A stretch of 64,000 bases of DNA from Paralvinella palmiformis (lineage: Eukaryota; Annelida; Polychaeta; Terebellida; Alvinellidae). The stretch covers positions 434,001-498,000 of the forward strand of contig JAODUP010000006.1 of the NCBI GenBank assembly GCA_025642065.1, in the 5' to 3' direction. The first letter of the stretch is position 1. Each line of letters starts with the position of its first letter. This document shows positions 22,796 to 33,198 of this stretch, one piece after another. The notes under the pieces are model-generated. The model was not told where the DNA came from and did no database searches. It worked only from the letters and a program-made list of their open reading frames with translations. A program made the translations under genes and the position numbers.

Positions 22796-25130
22796 TTAAG
22801 ATATTAAGGGTTTAGCGATTAAGCTAAGTTTCCTGGTTTTTAGAATGTCTATTGATTTACAGAATTTAACTGATACTGTGTTATAATTTTCTTCGATGCA
22901 TTTGTCTGTTCCGAAATATATACCATAAAATGTTTGTTTTTCTGAGGACCACTGGATTGGGACAGGCTTACAAGTTTGTCCGTTCCAGGGTCCTAGCCAA
23001 AGTCCATGGGATTTTTCTTTATTTATGCATGCTCCGCTCGCCATTCCATACAGTTCACTCAGAAGGAAAGCCTTCTTCGCCGAATCAAAGTCGGTTAGTA
23101 CTAGGGTGGAATCGTCCGCGTATTGTATAATACGGGCTTCGTGTGATGTTGTGGGCAAGAGCAACCCTTTAATGTGAGGGTCTGCGCGTATTTTACAGGC
23201 AAAAGCCTCTATGCAAAGGACGTATAGTAAAGGGGAAAGACTACACCCCTGCCTCACTCCTCGAGTAGTGAAGAAATGGTCGGTGAGGTAGCCATTCACT
23301 TGTACTCGGGATTGGTTAGAGGTGTAGAGTACTTTCACCCATTTTATGAAGTTGGGTCCAAACCGATAAGCTTTTAGAATTTTGAATAAGTAGTCGTGTG
23401 ATACACGGTCGAGGGCTTTACTATGATCTAAATTAATTAACATGCAACCTAATTGTTTTTTATTGCAGTAGTCTGTTATGTTTCGTATTAGGTGGATGTT
23501 ATCTTGAATGGATCTGCCTGGAACGGCGCATGTCTGGTCTGTGTTGATTAGAGTGGATATTACTTTTATTCAGGCGTTTGGTTAGAACTTTAGATATTAT
23601 TTTATAATCGAAGTTTAGTAGGGTAATTGGACGCCAGTTTTTTAATAGTTCTGGTTCTTGGTTGGTTTTCTTTAGTAATGTTATTATGCCAACTCGTTGA
23701 GATTTTGTTAGTACATTTTGTGCATAACACATGTTAATAACTTGCACGAATTCGTCTATGATGTATGGTAAATAATTAATATAAAATTCTTTCGGGAGTC
23801 CGTCTGAGCCGGGACTTTAAAAAAAAATGAATGTACTGCATCCCACACTTCGTCTTTAGTGATATGGCCTTCGCAGAGGTTTCGGTTTGGGGTTTTAAAT
23901 TTACTAAGTTTTGAGTGAAATAGTCAATTAGATCTCTATCTATTGGTTCTGCTGTTAGTAAGCGTTTATAATAATTGTAGCATGCTGTTAATATTCCATC
24001 TTTAGTATTAATGTCGGTATTGTCTACTATTAAATTTTTTATTAACTTGTCTTTTCGGTTTTGCTGTTCTCTACGGAGAAAGAAGCTGCTGGGTTGGTCT
24101 AACCCTTTTATAATTTCTGCACGAGATCTAATCATGATACCTTCGAGTTTTGTTTCTATTAGTGATTTCAATTCCCTTTTCAGGTCGAAGATTTCTTCTT
24201 TGAAGGCCCCCGGTAAGTTATACTGACATTTTTCGTATTCGGCTAACTGTCGTTCTAGGAAATTCTCTTTTTCTTCCTTCCCTCGAAATTCTTTTTGAAT
24301 TTGAAATAATTATGTTCTTAGCTTTTTGTTTCAGTTCATCCCACCAAGATAGACTGACCTCTTTCGATTTTTCCCGTCTAAAGAGGGTTTCTGAATCTTC
24401 TTTGATTTCTAGCATGAAGGACCGAATTCAGGGTTATTTGGAAGTTTTATTGTTAAAGTAGCTATTTTGTGATCGGAGAATATTAAAGCGTTATGTTCTA
24501 TGTTAATTACATGTTTGAGATAAGGCGTCGGGACATAGAATATGTCTAAGCGACAGAACACATATCCGCTGCCACATGTTGTTTCTACTTTAGACGGGAA
24601 TTTATTTCGAAAGACGTCTTCTATGGAGAAGTCTGCCTTTAATATATTTATTTCCTTTAAACCAAGGTCTCCTTTATTGAGGTTTCCACCTATTTTATCT
24701 TTTCTTAAATTTTCGACGAAATTAAAATCTCCTCCTAGAATGACATTTGCAGACGGATACAAGAAATGTTTTAGTTTTAAAAGGAAGGTCTTACGTTCTG
24801 AAGGGTTATTAGGACAGTAGACGTTAACTAAAGAGTATTTAATTGTTTCTGTTTGAATATTAACGACTAGTAGTCGTCCTTTATAGTCATGTTTGAAATT
24901 TAGAAGCTGGAATTGGAGTCGGGGATCGAACATAATTCCCACCCCTCTACTAAAGGATGTGCCGAAAGACCAAAACTTTTCTCTCCATAATTACTGTTGA
25001 GGTGACGCATTTGCTCTTTATTAGAGATATGCGTTTCTTGTATGAAGGTAATCATGAGCTTATGGTCTCGGCAATATTGGAAGAGTGCTTTTTGTTTGGT
25101 GGTGTTCAAAAGTCCATTAATGATGATGGT
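22796..25130 (-). pseudogene. Tx1-like ORF2 (endonuclease and RT)
   Basis: Endonuclease at about 25,109-24,409, connector to about 23,780, RT at about 23,747-22,796. The endonuclease keeps most catalytic blocks (QETHIS, GGDFNF, SDH). The RT keeps the YADD active site in QYADDSTLVL and the GVRQGCSLSP block. A frame break between 23,499 and 23,443 separates the fingers from the palm, and other breaks lie near 24,218, 24,409 and 24,900. It would copy element RNA at a nicked target if intact. Downstream (to 21,780) the C-terminal domain is heavily stop-ridden. Confidence 0.85.
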
Positions 25131-25339
25131 TCCAATTTTAATAATTTTGGTAATTATTTAAATTAACTAATTTATAAATGTGCATTTCTTTATCAATAGA
25201 GAACAGCACAAGGAAATTAATTTTTTTAAACGATGTGAGGGGGATTGGCTGTCTTTTCGATTTAAGGACAGGGAAGAGGCTCTTTCTCGAGGTCTCTTCT
25301 CTTGCTTTCGTCGTCGGCGGTCGGAAGGCAATATCCATT

Positions 25340-26341
25340 TTAATATTTCTTAGTCCGTGGTTTCATCTGCCCACGTTTTTGTAGTGGTGTTGTCTGTGTG
25401 TACGTTCGCTGGTTTGGCGATAGGAAGGTTTTCGCCATTGTTGTCGTCACTCGAAGAAACTGTCTCTTCGGGTGTGCTTTCAATCTGTTCGGTTGGTTTA
25501 TCGACCGAATGTTCTCGAATGTCTGGGGACTCACTCGGGTTATTACTTCCTCGTCCATAGCGGCCGTTTCTGCCGTGGCAGCAACACTGGCATAGGTGCC
25601 TTTTTTTAAACATTCTGGTTCCCTGTGGCCATATTGGCGGCAAGCAGTACAATACGGCGTACCGCATTCTGCTCGCACGTGTCACGTCCCTTTGCAACGC
25701 AGGCATAAGGGTGGTCTGTGAGGAACCGTTACTAGTGCCTCTCTCCGCCAAAGATGGGGTCTTTAATTTTGATAATATGGGGGATGTTTTCTATTTTATC
25801 TGTTGTAATGATAACAGATCTTGGACCTATATGTATGTTTGAGGTTAATGCTGGGGTTTAAATTAATGGTATATTTATCGGAAGTTATTTGTTTTACCTC
25901 AATTTCTTTGTAACTTTGTAGTGTTTCCCAGAGTGAATTGTTATCAATCCACCTGGGTAGCCAGTGTACCCTGGCTCTATACTCTGACACTCCCGCAGGG
26001 AGGAAGTGACCTAATTTTCCGTTTACCTTGATAACCTCGTTAGTGAGTTTCAACTTTGACTCATCGTCTTTTAAGGTTACATACCACTCAGCATTTCGGC
26101 TGAGTGGCCCTAGACATTCTAGGTTTTCTAAATTATCCTTAAATACCGCTGTGCTAGCTAGTGCTAGTACTACATCGAGACGACTATAAGGCTTACCTGC
26201 AGGGTCTAGCTTCAGCATCAACGTTCGTGATCTGATGTCTTTGGCCTTCCGTATTCGGTCAGAGTCCGTTCGCACTGCTGAGGAGGTGGTCCTCGTCATT
26301 CTGTTGCTCACACCTTGTACGTTACTACCTAAAGATGTCAT
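25340..26341 (-). pseudogene. Tx1-like ORF1 (RNA-binding, CCHC)
   Basis: The first segment (26,341-25,796) begins MTSLGSNVQGV and resembles the RNA-recognition-like region of L1/Tx1 ORF1 proteins (SRTLMLKLDP, YRARVHWLPRW). After a frame change the second segment (25,751-25,340, two overlapping frames) carries one zinc knuckle, CTACRQYGHREPEC (C-x2-C-x4-H-x4-C), followed by a Ser/Thr/Glu-rich tail. Such proteins coat the element RNA in the ribonucleoprotein particle. Broken by at least one frameshift near 25,790. Confidence 0.75.
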
Positions 26342-26344
26342 CTT

Positions 26345-27600
26345 TATATGTTTCCTACATTTCAGGAGTTATCAAAATAAGTAAATGTCTTCACGTACGT
26401 GAGCCGTACGTTTAGAGCCCAAGTCTTCACGTACGTGAGGATGCGCGCGAATTTGTTTTTGTGCTAGGATGCGCGTGCATCTCTTTTTGAAACAATAAGG
26501 AAACACTGCCCTAATGTTTTCTTAAACTACAGGTTTAATCAATTAAACGGCTACAAATTTCCAATACTTATAAGTTTAAAGTTTAAGACACAGTAGTACG
26601 TCTCTCTCATATTTGTAGAGCTTATGTATATAAACACACACGCGTGGAAAAAAACCTCACGTACTAAATTAAGATGTGGCGGTTAGAGTAATGCATTGAC
26701 CTGAAGCGTTTTTTTTCAGGTCACTGTACTAATGCCATTAAAACTACAACTCGGGTAACCGGAAATAAAAACATAGGCATGCGCATAATGCGCATAATGG
26801 CTCACGTACATTTAGACTACAGGTCTAAAAGTACGGCTCACGTACGCGTAGCCACTGCCTGCATATTCACATACTCACACTCACAGACAAATATAGGCCT
26901 ATACACCGGTCACTCGAAACAAAAGTGCCACTCCACCACAATCTTCCGTCCCCAGTGACTATGATATATACAGATATACATGTAAACCGCAGTACATATG
27001 CACTCATTTTTTCAAATACAGGTCACGTTGAACTTGATTCTTTCAGGTCAATTAACTTGATCATGAAACGATCATTCACATTGTAATTCAGTTCAATTCA
27101 ATTCGTTTATTTCAGCATTCATAATATATGATTTTAATTAAAGCAAACACATACTTTACGAACTTCACTAAACAAACTGTACTGTAAACAAAACAAAACA
27201 AACCTTTATTTGGAGCAACTGGAAAATAAAGCATACACAGAGGACATATTGTACTATGTTTGAAAGGAGAGTAGGAGACAGATAATAATTTTAATTCGAT
27301 AATAGGTTATGTATTTACCCTTAGTAACGTCACACGAATGGACCTAATGGTCACACGGTAGAAATGGGGCGCCTGGAAGCTTTTCTTGAGGGAGCGGTCA
27401 TTCTTGTTTTTGACGGGTTATAACGTCTACTGTTATTTATAATTATTGCGTTAGTTGTTGCTTTTTGTTGAAATAATGATAATAAATAGTGTAAAGAAAT
27501 ATATTTCATATTTTATCAAAAAAGAATTACACTATTTTGGGGTTGCCTTGGAATTTAACAAATGGCGGGAGTCCCCGCACTAGTTATGGCGCATGCGTAC
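26345..27600. other. CpG-tinged intergenic DNA with short repeats
   Basis: CACGTACGTGA recurs at 26,390-26,445, and related CTCACGTAC words recur near 26,800-26,850. An inverted pair (ATTGACCTGAA near 26,694 and its complement ending near 27,050) may be a 360-bp relative of the element at 7519. No gene is supported. Confidence 0.4.
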
Positions 27601-27609
27601 TTCAGCCGG

Positions 27610-27657
27610 AAGTGTTAAAACCTTTCTGTCTTGTGATTTGAGCGAGTTTATAGGCAA
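27610..27657 (+). other. Probable untranslated first exon of the small membrane protein gene
   Basis: A GC-richer patch with GCGCATGCG and CCGGAAGTG (an ETS-like site near 27,606) is followed by a good donor, CAA|GTAAGA, at 27,658. The matching acceptor is TTTCTGCTTTCAG at 30,702, just before the coding exon. Promoter-like context plus donor support a first exon; its 5' end is not defined and transcript data are lacking. Confidence 0.45.
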
Positions 27658-27834
27658 GTAAGATATAAATGTTTATTAATAATGATTGTCAATTAATCTG
27701 CAGAATATGGTGATTACATTGACTAAATCCACTTTATGTTATTTGCTGGTCCTTCATTAAGAGCAATGAAGCTAGATCTTTGATTATCATTTAGAAATAT
27801 TATCATTGATGATTGATCAATTCATGATCTAGAT

Positions 27835-27899
27835 CTAGATCAGTAGATGTAGTAGATACTAGATCTAGTCTGATTCTAGATCTACACCTACTGATCTAG
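27835..27899. repeat. Near-perfect 18-bp hairpin arms
   Basis: CTAGATCAGTAGATGTAG at 27,835-27,852 pairs with its complement at 27,882-27,899 (17 of 18), in a field of AGATCTAG words. Confidence 0.75.
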
Positions 27900-28052
27900 A
27901 CCCCTCTGCCTCACACCTTCTGGGCTTCTATGATCATGAAACAGGGAATGAGGGATGTAATTAAAAATGATTGATTAGATCTAAATCTATTTAGTAGTCT
28001 AGAGCTATATATCTAGTAATGATAATGTTGATGAGTCTAAATAAACATTTTT

Positions 28053-28297
28053 AATTCACGTGATTCCTTTTGTTTGAGGCTTGAGCTTGGGATCAAAGGT
28101 TCTTTGCCCATTTTACTAAATGCCATACCAGGATTAGGATAGGATACCATTGTACGGAATAAAAGGCTACTGCCTGTCAGGTATTCCGGTCTTGACTAAT
28201 TTTGTAGTTCCCTGTTATAGAGTACAGTCTATGTCTTTCCAGTGCTACACAACAAGAACCTTTTATCCCAAGCTCAAACAAGGGAATCACGTGAATT
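28053..28297. mobile_element. 245-bp MITE with about 45-bp inverted ends
   Basis: Left end 28,053-28,104 (AATTCACGTGATTCC then CTTGGGATCAAAGGTTCTT) is the inverse of 28,254-28,297. The left arm has a 7-bp duplication (GAGGCTT). It is non-coding and lies in the presumed intron of the small membrane protein gene. Superfamily unknown. Confidence 0.8.
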
Positions 28298-28622
28298 GGC
28301 GTAGTTGTAGATCTAATCAGTTACTGTAAATTAACAGATCTATTAGTTCCATTCTATTTGGATTTTGATAACCAAGTGACCGATCGTTTTTAAGCCTTGT
28401 TCGACATTCGTCCATCCAAACACAGTTATAGCTGCATTTATGAACCCCTGACTTGTTCTTCATCACAACTTTGACCAGACAGTATTTTTACCAGAATTAA
28501 CTTTGCTAATCAGCCTGATGTGTTTTAGCAGTGTAACAAACATGCAAGTTAATTTGTCTTGCTATTATTAATAGTTGTATCACTATTTCTCCATTTATTT
28601 GAAGTAAGTTGTTAATATTTAA

Positions 28623-28972
28623 AGGGATAGTCCACCTTCATTTCAGATTTTGAAGACTAATACTGCTATACTCACAAATATCATAAATATTGTCAAGATG
28701 TGTAAATGATCACCCACATATTAAATAATCCAGTTCAAAGTGCTGATTAATTGACTTTTAATGGCCTGTGGGCACTGCCATTTTGAAGCTAGACAGAGAC
28801 TGGAAGCTCCTAAATGCTGACATCACTTCAGCATATCCGGTTGACCTGAAGTCTGTAGGACCCATACAAAATCATGTAAACAAGTGTGAGCAAAAACATT
28901 ATTCCAGAACATTTGGATACTGTTCTAAGCATTACATATTTAAAAAATATTTTCTGAGGGTGGACTGTCCCT
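28623..28972 (+). mobile_element. TTAA/AGGG inverted-repeat element, copy 2 (350 bp)
   Basis: Left end AGGGATAGTCCACCTTCATT follows TTAA (28,619-28,622). The right end, reverse complemented, is AGGGACAGTCCACCCTCAGA, followed by TTAT. It aligns with copy 1 through AAGCTAGACAGAGACTGGAA and CATGTAAACAAGTGTGAGC, then jumps to the right terminus, so the cysteine-domain coding region is deleted. The best-preserved ends of the three copies. Confidence 0.85.
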
Positions 28973-29539
28973 TTATCTAGTAAAGCTGCCAACAATGCTG
29001 TCCCCTTCATCAGCTAACAAGATGAATAACACTGGTGCATGGATATGCTATTCTTAGCACTGATTTTTAGAGTCAGTTTTTACTTTATTATTGGTACATA
29101 TTATTTGTGATATTTACATAAAGCTTCTTTCCCCCATAAAATATTTAATGTTAACTATTATGATTGATTAACTTAACATATATGGGAATAGTAAGCTCAA
29201 AATATTGTTTACAAAGATTAAAATATGATAATTATCCTCAAAATGAGATTGATTCATTGGGTTTTTACGGTTTAGTTTTCTATGACAGACATCATGATGA
29301 TGTTATCACATATATACTATCACCTATAAACAGTCTGCTTCATCTTTCCTTTGATGATATCATCATACTGTAAAATTTAGCAGCTTTACAGAGATAGTTC
29401 AAGGCTGTTTCAAAGCTAATGGTTCAAATAGGTTAAAACCGATGTCTTTTGTAAATATTGCCTACCTAAAAGTTGATTATTTTGCATGTTTTGAAGTAAT
29501 TCTGGAGCCTTCCCTGCGTAGAAACAGTTTGCCATTCAT

Positions 29540-29695
29540 GTGATAGGCTATGCTACATGCTAACATAGTTGGCCACAAACTTCGAGCATCTGAGTTCAAA
29601 TTCCAGTCTATCCAAAGAGTGTTTCATATTTCAGTTTCACTTCACCCCATTACCTTATAAGATTGCTTGACCCATTTAGCTTACAGTGTGGACTA
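29540..29695 (+). mobile_element. tRNA-derived SINE, family 1, copy 2
   Basis: Shares GTTGGCCACA, a degraded B box GAGTTCAAATTCC (near 29,592), GTTTCATATTTCA and CCCATTTAGCTTACAGTGTG with the copy at 6040. The A box is worn. Confidence 0.7.
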
Positions 29696-30719
29696 AAGTT
29701 GGCACTGATATGGAATGCATTTCATGTTGTAGTTACAGGTGTTTTTCCTGTGGTTCAGATATCAAATGTGCACACCAGGGCTTATAGAATACCTGAAAAC
29801 TCACTTATATTTATACAAAGGAACACAGTACATAATATACATGGAATGTTGCATGTTTATACAAATATCACTTGGAATAAAAATCTAAAACAACCTGTGA
29901 GTAAAGAAAAATTATTTCGTTGAACTTTTACAAATGTAGAGTCTGTATATGTGCAAAATTTCTGATCTGATCAGTTTCTGATCTGGGCTAGCAACTAGCT
30001 TTTGTCAAATGTAGCTGCTTTTGTTTGTTGATTGTTGTGCTTTTAAATATATGACAAGTCATAATCAGAAAGCAAATCAGTTGTGATCATTTGGTTATAT
30101 GTGTGTAAGTGTAACAAGAGAATATCATGACGTAAACAATAGAACCAAAGCATTATTTCATATTTGTTTTATTAATATATTTAACATCAGTTGTCGTATT
30201 TGGAGAGCCTCATTTAAACCTGTTTATTACCAGGATGATAGTAGTTTTAACTTCACTGAATGTGAGGACTATAGTGATCAATGTCATCCTTTGTTTGTCT
30301 TATCCTGTACTTTTTCAAAACTTGACAATGGCGTTGCAGTGTTTTTACAGGCCACCGCAGATGAGCTGCTCCCTAATTTTTGTAAGGGATCATTTACTCT
30401 GTTCCCTACTGAAAAGGCTGAGGGTGGATAGAGGCTATTATGTAACATCATTGCAGATAAAACAAACTTCTTGATACTTTCTGTGATCAAGCAGTATATT
30501 ATGGATGTTTTATTATCACCTTAAGTGAACTAAGTAGTGTTGTTTGGACATGAATTCTTCATGTGGTGTATGACAGCCTGGAAATTGTGAGCAGACGTTA
30601 GTGAAATATATGTTTATGTATGCTGTAGTTATTTGCAAGATTTGCTAGCAAACATTCCATTAAAGTAGCTCTTATTCTGTAATGTTAATTTTCTGCTTTC
30701 AGATTCAGCCAACTGAACT

Positions 30720-30980
30720 ATGTCTCGTAAGTCGGACCTCGTAAGCATCGTTACATTCGTCAGCATTCTCGGTGTGACGGGGATAGTTCTCTTCATCTGG
30801 ATGTCGTCTCAGTCATGGGTTGACAAAACTGGTGTGATTGTTGGCATCATATTCCTGGCTCTGACGGCTCTACAGTCAGGACTCTCCATCCTTTGGTGGT
30901 GTGTTGCGGGTAGAAAGAACAATGCGTATACCATTGGTCAGAATCCACAGGAAATAGAGTTGAAGCCTGCTGTGACATAG
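30720..30980 (+). CDS. Small two-helix membrane protein (86 aa)
   Basis: Single coding exon opening 17 nt after a strong acceptor (TTTCTGCTTTCAG ending at 30,702). Start at the first ATG. The protein has a short basic N terminus (MSRKSD), a first hydrophobic helix at about residues 7-28 (LVSIVTFVSILGVTGIVLFI), a short polar loop with SSQSWVDK, and a second helix at about 38-62. A polar tail (AGRKNNAYTIGQNPQE) follows. Two transmembrane helices with a hairpin topology are expected. I do not recognise the family and assign no function. The well-spaced splice site, conserved-looking composition and downstream polyadenylation signals make a real gene likely. Confidence 0.75.
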   Translation: MSRKSDLVSIVTFVSILGVTGIVLFIWMSSQSWVDKTGVIVGIIFLALTALQSGLSILWWCVAGRKNNAYTIGQNPQEIELKPAVT

Positions 30981-31635
30981 TTTTTGGAATTCAAAGCAGT
31001 GTGTGTATACACACATCATCTTGGATCCTTGTTGGGCAGCAGTGATACTATGACTTGATTGTGTGGTGTGTTTCTTTTTTTCCATTTTATGTGTCATAAG
31101 TAAGTGTTGTCAGTTAGAAAGATGAATCAGTTCAAGTAATACTTGTTTGTAAACAAACATTCTGAACATTTGGTCCTGTAACCGATTGACGAATGTTATT
31201 GTCTTGTCCATGACCTTCACATCATTTTTCTGTTTGTAGAAATGCTTTTCTTCCATAAATATTGTATAACTGTGCCTTTTGTGGATGAGATAAAAAGTAA
31301 ATCTGAGATCATCAGCTACTAGCTGAAGTGACTTCCTGGTAGCTAGAGATCTTTGTTAATTAGCCAAATGATTGTTTGTAATTGTTATTTTTATAAAATC
31401 AAGTCCTAGTCATAAAATGTTGAGTGTGGAAATATTTTCTGAGAACAATTAACTGTGTTCTTGAGAAAAAAAGATTCTTTTATTAACATCATGTCTGTGT
31501 TGTTGTAGGAACAGATAGAAGTTTGTATGTTAGCAATATGTGTAATGTCATGCGTAGAAGTTGAGGGTGACCAAATTGTCGAGACTAAGCCTGTTAACTA
31601 TTAATCAAATATTGATTCATGAATGAAATTTGGTT

Positions 31636-31743
31636 AATAAAATAATTTAAAATGACTTTCTTGTGAACTTTATTATTTTGGTTGGGGAGCACTTTCATTC
31701 TATGCTTGATGTGTCCAGTTTGTTTGTGTGAAATATAAATAAA
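31636..31743 (+). terminator. Polyadenylation signals of the small membrane gene
   Basis: AATAAA at 31,636-31,641 and again at 31,738-31,743, 650-760 nt after the stop codon. They give a plausible 3' UTR. From here to 33,033 I see only AT-rich intergenic DNA between convergent genes. Confidence 0.5.
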
Positions 31744-33033
31744 TATTTTCAGATTGTTTTACTGACAAAAGAACAATCAAATTATGTGAAAACTGGATGG
31801 ATAAAATACAAATAATAATTGTGAAAGATGATTATTCTGTTTCAGTTGTTGGAAGCTGAAATTTTTGTGTTTTTTTATTGTTATAAATCAGTTACATGGT
31901 AACAACTGAATGCAAATACCAGAAATACTTGTGTATACATCGATCTCGTATATAAGATGAGGTCAGTATATTGGTCAATATTCTAGGATATAAGGTGAGG
32001 CATTGAAAAGATGTTATTTTGAGAAAACTGCCTGTTATTTGTGTCTTTGTCCATATCTTAGAACATGTTACAATATAATTGCTCTCTATATTCTTGAGCA
32101 CCCAGTCATGAAGGTGACATCGGCATACAGAGTGGAGTGACCGTGACATGTTTTCTTTGTCTTGGGCAATTCTTCTAATTCTGGAGCACATTTCCACCAA
32201 TCATGCACAAGTTTCTCTGCTGTGTTAAACTCTGGTTGCTTTGCTGTTTTTATTTTTATATTTTAAAGCTTTTAGTTTAAATTGTGCTTCATATGAAGTG
32301 TTTTTGTTTTTTACCTGGCATGTTCAAATTACCAAATCGTTGAACTAGTGGTAGAGAGATGTGCCTGTAGAACTGATTTCGCACCCAAAAATACCAGTGA
32401 TACATAAAACAAAATCCAAAGACAGTTAGTCATATTGAAACTTAATTATTGCTGGTTCTTACAGCTTTATGTTTTAAAATTCCAAACATTTGGTAATAAT
32501 TGCAGATTAAATTGAACTTTAGTAGAAACACAAGTAGATCTAACTAATACAATTGTGTCTATTATCACTCACCAGTTTTTCGGTCAACTCGTGTATAAAA
32601 CGAGCAGAGAACAAATTTACATACAAATGTACAAAAAGTTTAATTAAACTGGAAATATTTATTTTAATTAAATGCATTTATATGTTTTTAACTGGGTTTC
32701 ACACGTTTCTGATGACTGCCGTGTGAGATGCATCATTGCCTATAGGCTTTGATGCTGACCAGTTGAACATTTCTGGATACTTCATAACTCCTAAGCATTG
32801 GCATGACTAAGCCAACATAATTGTTAGAAATGTATCAAATTGGGTTAGAAATAAAACATTATGTGTGCCAATTTCTGCATCTGAAAAGTTAAATAGGCCA
32901 GAAAATCTCTAAATGTAACGAAATAAAGTTAGAAGAAATATCCTTCGGGTTTAAGCAGAATTAACTCTAATAAAGAGAATGATTCTGTCTGCAAAATACA
33001 CACTTTATGACAAAACTTTTAGCATCCTTAATG

Positions 33034-33039
33034 TTTATT
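33034..33039 (-). terminator. CCDC96: Polyadenylation signal of CCDC96
   Basis: AATAAA on the minus strand, about 160 nt beyond the stop codon of the last CCDC96 exon. Confidence 0.55.
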
Positions 33040-33198
33040 AAATAAAACCTAAATTTAGTACTGATGAATTACATTTATCCATCCTACAGTCACATTCACC
33101 AATAGATATGACACAGTTCATTTTTTGAACCCTGTACAATTTACACGCAAACACACCAAATTAGGACATCTCAAGTCACACATGACTGATCGACGTAA

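Larger units (their letters stand above)
21780..26341 (-). mobile_element. Tx1/L1-like LINE, nearly full length, broken
   Basis: Two-ORF non-LTR element on the minus strand. ORF1 lies at 26,341-25,340 and ORF2 from about 25,130 to 21,780. ORF2 has an N-terminal apurinic-type endonuclease (ITFIQETHIS, VNVYCPNNP, GGDFNFV, SDHKIATL). Its RT has NWRPITLLNFDYKI, VRQGCSLSPLLY and IIQYADDSTLVL. A C-terminal L1-type tail carries a degraded Cys-His block near 22,220. NWRPITLLN with YADD and a C-terminal Cys-His block is typical of the L1/Tx1 group (family knowledge). Frameshifts and stops occur about every 300-700 bp, so it is inactive. No poly(A) or target duplication was identified. Confidence 0.9.
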
